In this document: positions 37,757 to 47,270 of the stretch, piece by piece
Layout: each line of letters begins with the position of its first letter
How positions within the stretch are numbered: position 1 is the first letter of the stretch
Assembly (NCBI RefSeq): GCF_001429545.1
Contig: NZ_LMSP01000047.1
Span: 1,829-65,828 of the forward strand
DNA from: Paenibacillus sp. Soil787
GTDB lineage: Bacteria; Bacillota; Bacilli; Paenibacillales; NBRC-103111
DNA: 64,000 nucleotides
Direction: 5' to 3'
Made by a program: the position numbers and the translations under genes
The notes under the pieces: model-generated
What the model saw: the letters and a program-made list of their open reading frames with translations, nothing else
The model's database searches: none
Told to the model about the DNA's origin: nothing

Positions 37757-39301
37757 ATGACAGGTTTCAGGGGAATGCGCTTTGTCATGGATCTCATCAA
37801 GAGATTCACGCCTAAGCGAGAAAGCTTGACCGGAAATGAATCAATATCAGACAAGCAGCTGGAAGAATCAACGACAACAACGACGCTAAAGGTAATGAAA
37901 CGACATAAATGGTCCCTTGCTCTGGGAGTTAGTGCAATTGCGCTAACAGGGATAATTACGTTTACTGGACATCAATATGTAGAAGCAGGCATGGTGAATG
38001 TGTATCATGTGAAGCTGGATGGCCAAGAAATAGGTATCGTAAGCGACAATAAGATTATTGATGAATATAAGCAAAGAAAACCGCAAGAAGTGCAACAAAA
38101 TTTCCCAGATGTACATGTCGTGCTGAAAACAAACGGAGTCACCTACGAGCCTGAAAGGGCTTACAATGTGAAATCAGATGATTCAGCTGTTTTGGCAACA
38201 TTGGATAAGCTGCTTGTGCCGCAACCGGTCGGCACCGAATTGAAGGTAGATGGGAAAACCATCGCAATTGTGAAGGATCAGCAGACAGCTGATCAGATTC
38301 TTGACCAGGTAAGTGCGCCTTTCGCACCTAAAGCCAAGGAAACCGCTAAGGTATCTGCCCTATCGACAAGTCAGGGTGAGGATATCACAACAGCACCATC
38401 GGAACTCGAGAAAGTAGAATTTATTCAGCAGGTAGATACTAAGGAAGTTCCTATTAAGCCAGATGATTTGGCTATACCGGAAGATGTCGTTAAAAAGCTC
38501 AAGACCGGTGATGTACAGCCTGCCAAGTATACGGTTGTCGAAGGAGATTGCGTCTCCTGTATCGCGAAGAAATTAGGGATTACGAAGCAATTCATTTATG
38601 ATAATAACCCCGGCCTTCAAGATGATAAGCTGAAAATCGGCAACCAACTTGATGTGACGGTGCTCAAGCCAACGCTCTCTGTTAAGACAACAGAACGGGT
38701 TGTACAGAATCAGGAGATTCAATACGACACCGAGTATGTGAAAGATGATTCACTTCGTGTAGGAGTAGTTGAACCGATATCAGCTGGGAAGAATGGACTG
38801 AAGAAGGTTACGATTCAAGTGACGAAGGTCGACGGTTTAATGACCGAAGAGAAGCTTGTGAATGAAGAGATCATTGATAAGCCTGTTATGGCTAAGGTGA
38901 AAAAAGGAACCAAAGTGATTCAAGGCGAAGGCTCAGGGAAATTCGCGTGGCCTGTCGTTTCCCCAAGTATTTCAAGTACGTTCGGCATGCGTTGGGGCAA
39001 GCTCCACAAAGGAATTGATATTACAGGCAACAAGAATATTATGACGGCCGATAACGGCAGAGTCACGGAAACCGGTTATAAATCCGATTACGGCAATTAT
39101 ATTATTATTAATCATTTGAACGGTTACGAGACGTTATATGGTCATTTGAGCAAAATCACCATCACCGAAGGCACAATCGTCGAAAAGGGCGATAAAATCG
39201 GGATTATGGGAAGTACAGGCGACTCCACGGGTGTTCACTTACATTTTGAGATTCACAAAAGTGGAAGTTTAGAAAATCCTTTAAAGTATTTAAACCGCTA
39301 A
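37757..39301 (+). CDS. M23 peptidoglycan metallopeptidase with LysM and G5 domains
   Basis: The 514-residue protein has a cytosolic tail, one membrane helix (about 51-72), a region with two short repeats, a LysM-like domain (about 257-303), a G5 domain (about 310-390) and a C-terminal M23 domain. The zinc ligands are visible: His417 and Asp421 in HKGID and the HLHFE motif at 494-498. It should cut peptide cross-links in the wall while anchored to the membrane. The LysM reads EGDCVSCIAKKLG, with cysteines where Thr and Gly are usual. An ATG at 37757 with GGGAGAA is preferred to the open frame 47 codons longer. It lies just before walRK. Confidence 0.9.
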   Translation: MTGFRGMRFVMDLIKRFTPKRESLTGNESISDKQLEESTTTTTLKVMKRHKWSLALGVSAIALTGIITFTGHQYVEAGMVNVYHVKLDGQEIGIVSDNKIIDEYKQRKPQEVQQNFPDVHVVLKTNGVTYEPERAYNVKSDDSAVLATLDKLLVPQPVGTELKVDGKTIAIVKDQQTADQILDQVSAPFAPKAKETAKVSALSTSQGEDITTAPSELEKVEFIQQVDTKEVPIKPDDLAIPEDVVKKLKTGDVQPAKYTVVEGDCVSCIAKKLGITKQFIYDNNPGLQDDKLKIGNQLDVTVLKPTLSVKTTERVVQNQEIQYDTEYVKDDSLRVGVVEPISAGKNGLKKVTIQVTKVDGLMTEEKLVNEEIIDKPVMAKVKKGTKVIQGEGSGKFAWPVVSPSISSTFGMRWGKLHKGIDITGNKNIMTADNGRVTETGYKSDYGNYIIINHLNGYETLYGHLSKITITEGTIVEKGDKIGIMGSTGDSTGVHLHFEIHKSGSLENPLKYLNR

Positions 39302-39308
39302 TTATAGA

Positions 39309-39357
39309 TAGAGGCAAGGTCAAACGGGACAACTCGGGGGCCTTGTCTCTTTTTTCC
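39309..39357 (+). terminator. Rho-independent terminator after the M23 peptidase
   Basis: GAGGCAAGG and CCTTGTCTC pair around a 21-base loop and are followed by TTTTTT. Confidence 0.8.
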
Positions 39358-39455
39358 ACAATATAAAGAATAAGTTTCGATTTGCCTAGGGTAGAGGGCT
39401 TCTTACTTAAATGTATGATAAAATAGAGGGTAGTATGCTGGAAATAGACTAACAT

Positions 39456-39491
39456 TACATGCTCGTCCCAGTGGGACGAAGTCATTTATCC
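39456..39491 (+). repeat. Dispersed intergenic palindromic repeat (copy D, short)
   Basis: TACATGCTCGTCCCAGTGGG then ACGAAGTCATTTATCC matches the central hairpin (CGTCCC/GGGACG) and right end of the family. It lies directly upstream of walR. Confidence 0.55.
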
Positions 39492-39511
39492 TTGAGTAGG
39501 CGGTGGTAGGT

Positions 39512-40231
39512 TTGTTTGGTAAAATTCTCGTGGTGGATGACGAACAACCGATTGCAGATATTTTGAAATTTAATTTGGAAAAAGAGGGCTATCAGGTCAT
39601 CTGTGCGTATGACGGTGGAAGCGCTGTAGAGCTTGCTTTCTCTGAGCAGCCGGATCTAATATTGCTGGATCTCATGCTGCCTGTGAAGGATGGGATGGAT
39701 GTGTGCCGAGAGGTTCGCTCGAAGCTGAATACTCCTATCATTATGCTTACAGCGAAAGATACAGAACTGGATAAAGTGCTTGGCCTAGAAATGGGCGCAG
39801 ACGATTATGTGACCAAGCCGTTCGGCACGAGGGAGCTGCTTGCCAGGGTGAAGGCGCATCTGCGCAGACAGACGAAAGCGCAGTCGGCTCCAAGCGAGTC
39901 TGACACGCAGCGGAATGGAATGCGTATTCATGCTCTGTTTATCGATAACGACATGTACATGGTGTATAAAGATGGCACACCGCTCGATTTGACGCATCGG
40001 GAGTTCGAGCTTATTCAGTACTTGGCCAAAAATTCAGGCAAAGTGATGACACGCGAGCACTTGCTGCAGGCTGTGTGGGGCTTTGAATATTTCGGCGACG
40101 TACGCACAGTCGATGTAACGATTCGGCGCTTACGCGAGAAGCTGGAGACGGACCCGAGCCGTCCGGAGTATATTATGACGCGCAGGGGCCTCGGCTACTT
40201 GATGCGCAGTCCTAAGGCCGGAGGCTTCTGA
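39512..40231 (+). CDS. walR: Essential response regulator WalR (YycF)
   Basis: WalR is the OmpR-family regulator of wall hydrolase genes in low-GC Gram-positives. The receiver domain carries Asp53 in LILLDLMLP and the conserved Lys in DYVTKPF, and the C-terminal winged helix ends [21 protein letters not shown] choose the TTG at 39512 ([16 protein letters not shown]), which matches WalR N-termini; a GTG three codons upstream is possible. It is followed two bases later by walK. Confidence 0.96.
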   Translation: MFGKILVVDDEQPIADILKFNLEKEGYQVICAYDGGSAVELAFSEQPDLILLDLMLPVKDGMDVCREVRSKLNTPIIMLTAKDTELDKVLGLEMGADDYVTKPFGTRELLARVKAHLRRQTKAQSAPSESDTQRNGMRIHALFIDNDMYMVYKDGTPLDLTHREFELIQYLAKNSGKVMTREHLLQAVWGFEYFGDVRTVDVTIRRLREKLETDPSRPEYIMTRRGLGYLMRSPKAGGF

Positions 40232-40233
40232 GC

Positions 40234-42066
40234 ATGAAGGGCATCCGCTTCTTTCAATCGATTCAAGCGAAGCTGATTATTATTTATGTCTTACTCATTC
40301 TGATTGCGATGCAGCTCATCGGCGTGTATTTCTATAAGACGGTGGAGACGTATTTCAAGAATGACTTTTTGGCTTCACGCAACAGTCAAGTGACTCTGCT
40401 GGCCGGCTTTGTGGGGCCCTACCTCACTGGGGATCAGGACAGCAAAAATGCTGCTGAAGGCAAGAAAACGTATGCAGATTTGAACGAATTCGTCAGCAAT
40501 TTATTTTCTATTAATAATGCGGAAATTCAAATTATAGATGTGAATGGGAACATCATTAGCACATCGGTTCCTACTCCTTTGAAACAGAAAAACATACAGC
40601 CGGAAGTCATCCGGGCCCTGCAGGGGATAAAGGATAACCAACGGATCTTCACGGATGAGGATGGTCATCGGAAGGTGATTATAGCCAAGCCGGTAGCTAA
40701 CGGTGTTCGTGTTCAGGGCGCGGTTTATATTAAGGCTTCGATGGAAGAAGTCTATAAGACGATTCGCTCGATTAATCGCATTCTGATCTCGGGAACATTG
40801 ATTGCTCTAGGACTAACAGCAATTCTGGGTGTGCTTCTTACCAGTACGATAACGAATCCGATCAAAGAGATAACAAAGCAGGCCACGGCTGTCGCAGAAG
40901 GCAACTTTGATCAACAGGTTATTATTCAAGGGACCGATGAGATTGGGCAGCTCGGTCAAACGTTTAATTTTATGATGAATAGGCTCAAAGATGCGCTCTC
41001 GCTAAATGAAGAAGAGAAGGAGAAGCTCGCTTCGATCTTAACGAATATGAATGACGGAATCATAGCCACGGACGATAGAGGCCATGTCATCGTGCTTAAC
41101 CGCAGGGCGAAGCAAATCCTACAGACGGAAGAGGAGACGACGCTGGGTCTGGATATATCCGAGGTACTCGGTATTCCGATGGAGACGATTCGCGGTTTCC
41201 TTCAAGGTCATGTTAGTACGACGCTGCTGGATATTAATCATCCCGATGACGATGAGCAGTTATCTGTACGTATCACGTTCACGCCGATTCATCGCCGAGG
41301 TGAAGGGCAGAACGGGATTATTGCGGTGCTTCAGGACGTAACGGATCAGGAGAAGCTGGAGCAGGCGAGGCGCGAGTTCGTAGCGAACGTGTCGCATGAG
41401 CTGCGTACGCCGCTGACGACGATAAAGAGCTATCTGGAAGCGCTTGATGATGGCGCAATCGAGGAGCCGCAGCTGGCTTCACGCTTCATCAGCGTAACGC
41501 GCAGCGAGACGGAGCGGATGATTCGCTTAGTGACGGATCTCTTGCATTTATCGAGGCTTGATTCCAAGCAATCGATGATGAGTAAATCCTCGACGCTTGT
41601 GAGCGAAATGCTGGAGGAGGTGGCCGACCGCTTCTCTTTCCAGCTGCAACAGCGGAAGATTCAAATTCTAATTCATGTGGAGCAGGGCGTGACCAGCTTA
41701 CTGCTCGATCGGGATAAAATTGATCAAGTACTCGACAATCTCGTGTCGAATGCGATTAAGTATACGGGTGATGAAGGGGCCATTAGGCTGGAAGCGAGAA
41801 AGGTCGAGAAAGATATATTGGAAATATCGGTTCAGGATAACGGAATCGGCATCCCGAAGAAAGATTTGTCCCGCATTTTTGACCGATTCTACCGTGTGGA
41901 TAAAGCGCGTTCCCGTAATATGGGCGGCACTGGGTTAGGTCTATCTATTGCCCGGGAAATAGTAAAAGCACATGGCGGCTCGATCAGTTTGGAGTCGGAA
42001 TTGGGACAAGGAACTCGTGTTGTATTCCTACTACCGATTCAGCAAGAGGAGGAAGATGAGCTATGA
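40234..42066 (+). CDS. walK: Sensor histidine kinase WalK (YycG)
   Basis: The 610-residue kinase has two membrane helices (about 10-32 and 180-205) flanking an extracellular PAS-like domain, then HAMP, a cytoplasmic PAS (about 255-370), the dimerisation domain with His388 in VSHELRTPL, and an ATPase domain with NLVSNAIKYT, DNGIGIP and GGTGLGLSI. WalK phosphorylates WalR and senses wall status and septal lipid II context. It overlaps yycH by four bases. Confidence 0.97.
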   Translation: MKGIRFFQSIQAKLIIIYVLLILIAMQLIGVYFYKTVETYFKNDFLASRNSQVTLLAGFVGPYLTGDQDSKNAAEGKKTYADLNEFVSNLFSINNAEIQIIDVNGNIISTSVPTPLKQKNIQPEVIRALQGIKDNQRIFTDEDGHRKVIIAKPVANGVRVQGAVYIKASMEEVYKTIRSINRILISGTLIALGLTAILGVLLTSTITNPIKEITKQATAVAEGNFDQQVIIQGTDEIGQLGQTFNFMMNRLKDALSLNEEEKEKLASILTNMNDGIIATDDRGHVIVLNRRAKQILQTEEETTLGLDISEVLGIPMETIRGFLQGHVSTTLLDINHPDDDEQLSVRITFTPIHRRGEGQNGIIAVLQDVTDQEKLEQARREFVANVSHELRTPLTTIKSYLEALDDGAIEEPQLASRFISVTRSETERMIRLVTDLLHLSRLDSKQSMMSKSSTLVSEMLEEVADRFSFQLQQRKIQILIHVEQGVTSLLLDRDKIDQVLDNLVSNAIKYTGDEGAIRLEARKVEKDILEISVQDNGIGIPKKDLSRIFDRFYRVDKARSRNMGGTGLGLSIAREIVKAHGGSISLESELGQGTRVVFLLPIQQEEEDEL

Positions 42067-43352
42067 TCGAGAGTCTGAAATCCATCCTTCTTGTTGTTCT
42101 GATTGGAACAAGCTTGTACCAAAGCTTCTATCTGGCTTCGTACACCCCGCCTAAGATCGAGCCTATTCAACAAAGTAATTATGTTCAGACAGAGACCTTA
42201 GGGAAGCAATCGGAGCTGCATGACATGCTGTTCCCTGATCAAATCGTCGTGCACTTAGGCAATCAGCAGCACTCTGTTCTCTATCCTAACAATTATTACT
42301 ACACACGATTGCTCGATAATATTAAGCAGCGAAGCTTTAAGGGCTTTCGTAAAACGTCGATGTATTTGGTCAATGTGAACTGGGAAGAAGTTCGTACGAA
42401 ACAGCAAGGTGTTGAGATTCGTTTCCGAGACGGAATTCCTTTCACGATTCTTCAGCAGCTGCTGCGGATTGAAGGTGAAATTCCGGTTGATAATGATAAG
42501 ATCACGCGGATTTGGATTTATTCGAAGGGCAATAATGAGGATGTGCGTGCCTTCTTCTTTACGGATTCCCCGGGCGTTGGATACGAAGTTATCTCGGCCG
42601 ATTTTACAAGTAAAGATGTGGAAAATTTCGCGGCATTTGGTGACCTGACGAATCTATACAAAGCAACAAATAGCGGGGATTACTATCTCCCAATAAAGCC
42701 GCTGCGACTGCCGAACTATATATTTAATTACAGCTTGTTGACGGCAGATCAATTGAAACAAAGCCTGTTCGTTGATCCGGGTATTACACGATATCTCAAA
42801 GAGCGCGACGGTTCTGAGATTTATACGGACAGCAAGCGCGGGTTTCAGTTAAATCGCGATTTGCGGTGGGTCACGTATTCGGATCCAGTTGCACCCGTAG
42901 AAAGTAAAACTGAGGTATTGGATGACTTGCAGGCGGGTATCAAATTTATTAATCAGCATATCGGCTGGGATGGGAAATATATCGTTTCCCGTACACCGCA
43001 AAAGCAGTTAATTGATAATCACACGTTCACGTTCCGACAATACTATGAATCCTTGCCGATTATTACTTCTCAAGCTGAGGGGTATGGTTCCATGAAAATG
43101 CAAGTGCAGAAGGGGATTATTTCTGGATTTGAGCGGTCCATGATAATTCCTGATCTGAAGACGGTACAGCGGCGTGATTTCGAAATCATGTCTGGTGACT
43201 CTTTGGAAGGAAGGCTGCAGTATTATCAGAAGCGTTCTAGTATCGTGTCCATTTTCCCAGCGTATCGTCCGGTAGTAACGGATAAGACGCTTGTATTGAC
43301 AGCAACATGGGCTATTGAGCTGCGAGATGGCACCTATGATTTTATCGAGTAA
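42063..43352 (+). CDS. walH: WalK regulatory protein YycH (WalH)
   Basis: The 429-residue protein has one N-terminal membrane helix (LLVVLIGTSLYQSFYLASY) and a large outer domain. In Bacillus, YycH and YycI bind WalK in the membrane and restrain it. It overlaps walK by four bases and precedes yycI, which is its usual place. Confidence 0.93.
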   Translation: MIESLKSILLVVLIGTSLYQSFYLASYTPPKIEPIQQSNYVQTETLGKQSELHDMLFPDQIVVHLGNQQHSVLYPNNYYYTRLLDNIKQRSFKGFRKTSMYLVNVNWEEVRTKQQGVEIRFRDGIPFTILQQLLRIEGEIPVDNDKITRIWIYSKGNNEDVRAFFFTDSPGVGYEVISADFTSKDVENFAAFGDLTNLYKATNSGDYYLPIKPLRLPNYIFNYSLLTADQLKQSLFVDPGITRYLKERDGSEIYTDSKRGFQLNRDLRWVTYSDPVAPVESKTEVLDDLQAGIKFINQHIGWDGKYIVSRTPQKQLIDNHTFTFRQYYESLPIITSQAEGYGSMKMQVQKGIISGFERSMIIPDLKTVQRRDFEIMSGDSLEGRLQYYQKRSSIVSIFPAYRPVVTDKTLVLTATWAIELRDGTYDFIE

Positions 43353-43387
43353 AAAAGTTTTAATTCTGAGGAAAGGTTGGTAAGATC

Positions 43388-44215
43388 ATGAATTGGAGTC
43401 GGGCTAAAACGATATTGATTTGCTCTTTTTTGATGTTGAATTTGATTCTTGGTTTCCAAATTTGGTCCACCAACCGTTCCAATCAGACAGATATTGCTTT
43501 GGACACATCAAGTACCGTAGAAGAGCTAAACAACGCGCTCAGAAACAAAAATATACGACTAACAGATGAGTTGCCGACGGATCAACCGAAGATGAAAGTC
43601 ATAACGGTGAAGTACGACGATAATATGAAGCCCGGTGAGCTGAGGACGCTGAAAACGCCAATAAGCATGAGCAATCTGCTTGGTAAAGGGGCTAGCAAAG
43701 AAGTTCAAGCGCATTCGGAGATTCCGAATTTTGGCTTATACCAATTGGATTCAGCGATTAGCCGAAAAGACGTTTATGTGTTTACGCAGCTATATGGCAA
43801 GATTCCTCTCTTCGATGTAAGAGTGGAGTTGAGTGAGAATAATGGAGAAATTACCAGTTACCGTCAAGTTTACGTTGAAGTAGAATCAGGAGTAGAGCAG
43901 GCGGAGCAAAAGCTCATCCCCGCTCAGTTAGCTGTTCGCAGCTTAGTGGACAATTATTTGAGTGATGGCGCCATTATTACGGAAGTCAGACTGGGGTATC
44001 ACGGACAGCCGTATAATTCAGAAACGCAACCGATGTTTCCGCATTGGCGGATTAGAATCGATAACGGAGATATTTATTATGTGCAAGCTTTCAATGGAGC
44101 AGTTGAGTCTCCGCAGAAAGAGTCTGAATTGGCTCCATTTGGAATGCAGGTGGATGGTGCGAAAACAACGGAAAATGCTGATAAAAACGGGGATAAAAGC
44201 ACCGATAAGAAGTAG
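43388..44215 (+). CDS. walI: WalK regulatory protein YycI (WalI)
   Basis: The 275-residue protein opens MNWSRAKTILICSFLMLNLILGFQIW, split by motif: the MNW-RAK start plus one membrane helix is typical of YycI. The outer domain has the YycI fold (LYGKIPLFDVRVELSENNGEITSYRQ region), and the tail is a charged low-complexity stretch (TTENADKNGDKSTDKK). It acts with YycH on WalK. Confidence 0.92.
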   Translation: MNWSRAKTILICSFLMLNLILGFQIWSTNRSNQTDIALDTSSTVEELNNALRNKNIRLTDELPTDQPKMKVITVKYDDNMKPGELRTLKTPISMSNLLGKGASKEVQAHSEIPNFGLYQLDSAISRKDVYVFTQLYGKIPLFDVRVELSENNGEITSYRQVYVEVESGVEQAEQKLIPAQLAVRSLVDNYLSDGAIITEVRLGYHGQPYNSETQPMFPHWRIRIDNGDIYYVQAFNGAVESPQKESELAPFGMQVDGAKTTENADKNGDKSTDKK

Positions 44216-44280
44216 GCAATCGGGATAGTCAACAATGGACGGCTAGATAGATGACATGTAAGCATAGAGGAGTAGGGAAG

Positions 44281-45081
44281 ATGGGTATGAGGTTTACGGT
44301 ACTGTCGAGCGGTTCGACGGGTAATGCGACGGTGGTTGATAATGGTGAAATCAAGCTGCTGATTGATGTTGGATTTAGCGCCAAGAAGATGGAGTTGTTA
44401 ATGAAGGAACGTGAGCTCGAGGCGAGCAGTATTGATGCCATTCTGGTCACGCACGAGCATTCGGATCATATTAAAGGGCTGGGTGCGCTGGCTCGCAAAT
44501 ATGATTTGCCTATCTACGCGAATGAGAAGACTTGGGAAGAGTTGGACCGACAAATCGGTGTGATCGCGGAAGGGAACAAGAGGGTCATGGAGACCGGAGG
44601 TATCGAGGAATTCGGTACGCTGCGTGTGGAGTCATTCGGAATATCACATGATGCAGCGGAGCCGGTGGGGTACTGCTTTTATGAAGGGGAACAGAAGTTA
44701 AGTGTTGTAACCGACTTGGGATATATGAGTGAGAAGGTCAAAGAAAAGATTACGGATTCAGACAGCTTGGTACTGGAGACGAATCACGATGTGGACATGC
44801 TGCGCGTTGGGCATTATCCATGGAGTATTAAGCGTCGTATTCTTGGGGATAAGGGTCATTTATCCAATGAAGCCGCAGGGGAAGCGCTCTGTGATGTGTT
44901 GACGCACAAGACGAAGTCGGTCTATATGGCGCATTTAAGCCGTGACCATAATTTAATGGATTTGGCCAGGCTCACGTTGAATAACATAGTACAAGAGCGT
45001 GCCCCTGAAGCTAAACAGCTGCGGCTGATGGATACATATTTTGACCGCTCTACGAAATGGGATGTATTGGATTCGGAGTAA
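44281..45081 (+). CDS. walJ: Metallo-beta-lactamase fold exonuclease YycJ (WalJ)
   Basis: The 266-residue hydrolase has the metal-binding motif THEHSDH at about residues 57-63 and further His and Asp residues in YMAHLSRDHN. YycJ-type proteins are 5'-3' exonucleases linked to DNA mismatch repair and to the wal operon. I place the start at ATG 44281 (MGMRFTVLSSGSTGNA) after a GAGGAG site; the frame is open ten codons earlier. Its 3' end overlaps a small convergent gene. Confidence 0.93.
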   Translation: MGMRFTVLSSGSTGNATVVDNGEIKLLIDVGFSAKKMELLMKERELEASSIDAILVTHEHSDHIKGLGALARKYDLPIYANEKTWEELDRQIGVIAEGNKRVMETGGIEEFGTLRVESFGISHDAAEPVGYCFYEGEQKLSVVTDLGYMSEKVKEKITDSDSLVLETNHDVDMLRVGHYPWSIKRRILGDKGHLSNEAAGEALCDVLTHKTKSVYMAHLSRDHNLMDLARLTLNNIVQERAPEAKQLRLMDTYFDRSTKWDVLDSE

Positions 45082-45259
45082 GCGCGACGTCGAGCTCTTT
45101 GGATTTGAGCTGGATTTCCTGCGCGGTGATGACACCCTTATCGATCAGAACTTGAATGAGAGATGAGAGGACGAGGGACTGGTGGTAGTGGCTATCTTTG
45201 AGGTCAGCGAGCTTACCAATCATGTTAATTTCGTCAAAATGGGAAGGAATACGGTTCAT
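45050..45259 (-). CDS. Small protein convergent to walJ, unknown function
   Basis: The 69-residue protein (MNRIPSHFDEINMIGKLADL, then SLIQVLIDKGVITAQEIQLK) has the helix-turn pattern LIxLLIxKGVITxxEI common in small bacterial proteins. AAAGGAG lies nine to ten bases before the ATG at 45259. It overlaps the last 32 bases of walJ on the opposite strand. The codon pattern and ribosome site suggest it is real; the family is not recognised. Confidence 0.55.
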   Translation of the reverse strand: MNRIPSHFDEINMIGKLADLKDSHYHQSLVLSSLIQVLIDKGVITAQEIQLKSKELDVALTPNPIHPIS

Positions 45260-45377
45260 TCTGAGCATTCTCCTTTATTTGTCTAATTTAAAATTTCAGT
45301 TAACTCTAGTATTTCGTTGAGAGATTTGGTTTACTATTATTGTAGGCAAGAAGTGAATGAAACATTCCTATTATTTG

Positions 45378-45482
45378 AAAATAAACAATTCAAGATTAGA
45401 TCGAAAAACAATTTAAAGATTAAAATAAACAATTCAAGATTAGATTAAAAAACAAACCAAAGATAAAAATAAATAATCCAAG
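45378..45482 (+). repeat. 44-bp direct tandem repeat upstream of htrA
   Basis: Two full 44-base units (45378-45421 and 45422-45465), each starting AAAATAAACAATTCAAGATT, and a third partial unit (AAAATAAATAATCCAAGG) lie in the A-rich gap before htrA. They end 48 bases before the htrA start. Confidence 0.85.
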
Positions 45483-45529
45483 GCGAGAGCGGCACAGCTT
45501 AACCCCCATCAGCGAGGAGGGACTCGGGT

Positions 45530-46753
45530 ATGAGTTTGTTTGATGATGATTTTTATTCCACCAAAAGGTCCAGGCAGCGCCAGGATAATTGGCGTCCCAA
45601 AGGGACAGGGGCATTCACAAGCTTCGCGGGTCGCAGACGGAATGTGGCCCTCATTGCTGGAGTTGGCGGAGCGTTAGCCATGCTTTTGCTAGTCGGAATA
45701 GTAGGCGGCTTCGGGAAAAGTAATACATCTGGGGCTGCGCTTGCGATACCAGCTTCTGCGGTAAAAGCCGAGGCGCATCCGATGAACGGCAACGATTCCG
45801 TTGTGGCGGCAACGGAGAAAATAAAGCCTGCTGTGGTCAGCGTTATATCCTCGAAGAAAGATGATAAAGGGCAAGAGACCGGACTCGGGATCGGGTCGGG
45901 TGTTATTTTTGCAAGGAATGGTGAGAAAGTTCGAATTGTGACGAATAGTCACGTTGTTGAGAACGGGAACCAGTTCGAAATCGTTAATTTCCAAGGGGAG
46001 CATCGTAAAGCTACCCTGATCGGTCGCGATCGGATTACAGATCTGGCTGTGCTGGAAGCGGATGGAAAAGACATCAAAGTGCTTGCTGAATTCGGTGACT
46101 CCGAAACACTGCGAGCAGGAGAGATGGCTATAGCAGTAGGCAACCCGCTGGGACTTGGATTCTCGCCAACCGTTACACAAGGCATCATTTCTTCGCCAAA
46201 ACGTACGATACCGGTTTCGCTATCACGTGAAGGCACGGATTATGACTGGGAGATGGACGTTATCCAAACGGATGCGGCTATCAACCAAGGGAACAGCGGC
46301 GGACCTCTGGTGAATATCGAGGGCAAGGTTGTTGGAATTAATTCCATGAAGATATCGGATACGGGCGTGGAAGGGTTAGGTTTTGCCATTCCTATTAATA
46401 GTGTGAAGCCGATTATTGAGAGTTTGATCAAGGATCATAAGGTGAAAAGACCTTTGATGGGTGTTTCGACGCAGGAACTGCAAGCTTTTAAAGGGACAGA
46501 TGTATTAAAGCTCCCTGCAGATGTTAAGACTGGAGTTATCGTCTTCGATGTGTCGGGACCTGCCAAAGATGCGGGTCTTAAAGCGCAGGATGTCATTGTC
46601 CAATTGGATGACCGCAAGATTGACAGTACGATCTCGCTGCGGAAATATTTGTACAATGAGAAGAAGATTGGCGATAAGATCAGCGTAGTGTATTACCGTG
46701 GCGGTAAGAAGCTGAATGCGGTGGTTACGTTGGTTGAGTCGATGGATAAGTGA
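45530..46753 (+). CDS. htrA: HtrA-like serine protease
   Basis: The 407-residue protein has a cytoplasmic tail, one membrane helix (about 43-63), a trypsin-like protease domain with triad His in TNSHVVE, Asp in ITDLAVLE and Ser in GNSGGPL, and one C-terminal PDZ domain. It is the Bacillales YycK/HtrC type, a membrane-bound quality-control protease for secreted proteins, in its standard place after walJ. Confidence 0.95.
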   Translation: MSLFDDDFYSTKRSRQRQDNWRPKGTGAFTSFAGRRRNVALIAGVGGALAMLLLVGIVGGFGKSNTSGAALAIPASAVKAEAHPMNGNDSVVAATEKIKPAVVSVISSKKDDKGQETGLGIGSGVIFARNGEKVRIVTNSHVVENGNQFEIVNFQGEHRKATLIGRDRITDLAVLEADGKDIKVLAEFGDSETLRAGEMAIAVGNPLGLGFSPTVTQGIISSPKRTIPVSLSREGTDYDWEMDVIQTDAAINQGNSGGPLVNIEGKVVGINSMKISDTGVEGLGFAIPINSVKPIIESLIKDHKVKRPLMGVSTQELQAFKGTDVLKLPADVKTGVIVFDVSGPAKDAGLKAQDVIVQLDDRKIDSTISLRKYLYNEKKIGDKISVVYYRGGKKLNAVVTLVESMDK

Positions 46754-46820
46754 TAAAAGATGAGTGATAAGCTTGCTAAGATATGTGTGGATAGAAACAT
46801 TGCGGATGAGAGGTACTTGC

Positions 46821-46988
46821 ATGCATGTAGTTTGTAAAGATCATGTGGAAATCGCGATTGATGAGTTTGTTGATGAGTATGAGGAGGCTCCGGACATTGT
46901 GGATCTGCAGAAGACCCACTTCGCTAGTTGGGAGCCACCGACGCACTGCGAGCATTGCAAGGAGTTAGCGCGATTTCTAGTTGTATGA
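46821..46988 (+). CDS. CxxH/CxxC small protein
   Basis: The 55-residue protein begins MHVVCKDHVEIAIDEFVDEY and ends with HCEHCKELARFLVV. It therefore has the paired CKDH and CEHC motifs of the small CxxH/CxxC family found between htrA and rlmH in Bacillales. Zinc binding is likely; function is unknown. The start at 46821 has a GAGAGG ribosome site. Confidence 0.85.
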   Translation: MHVVCKDHVEIAIDEFVDEYEEAPDIVDLQKTHFASWEPPTHCEHCKELARFLVV

Positions 46989-47060
46989 GGGAGGCGGAGG
47001 CCTTCCTTTTTTGTTTGGGTTGGGAATGAAAGTAGAAATACCTTTACTGGATGAGTTTGA

Positions 47061-47242
47061 TTGGATTATATCCAATGATGTCTCATGACATCGGCGGTTG
47101 GAGTTAGTTCCATTGTATATAATACAGTGGAATATGTGGAAAATGGCTTAAAAGAGCTGATTTTGGAGCATTCTGTTGGATTATTTCCAATGAAAGCGGG
47201 CAAATAAGATGAATGAGCTCGATTTGATTGTATTTTATCCAA
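47061..47242. repeat. Four copies of a TTGGA...TCCAA palindromic motif
   Basis: TTGGATTATATCCAA (47061), TTGGAGTTAGTTCCA (47099), TTGGATTATTTCCAA (47176) and TTGTATTTTATCCAA (47228) lie in the 282-base gap before rlmH. Each is a 15-base near-palindrome. A larger inverted repeat, TTCCATTGTA/TACAGTGGAA, lies at 47108-47132. Confidence 0.75.
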
Positions 47243-47270
47243 TGGATCAAATGAGGGGAGATTGTCGGTT

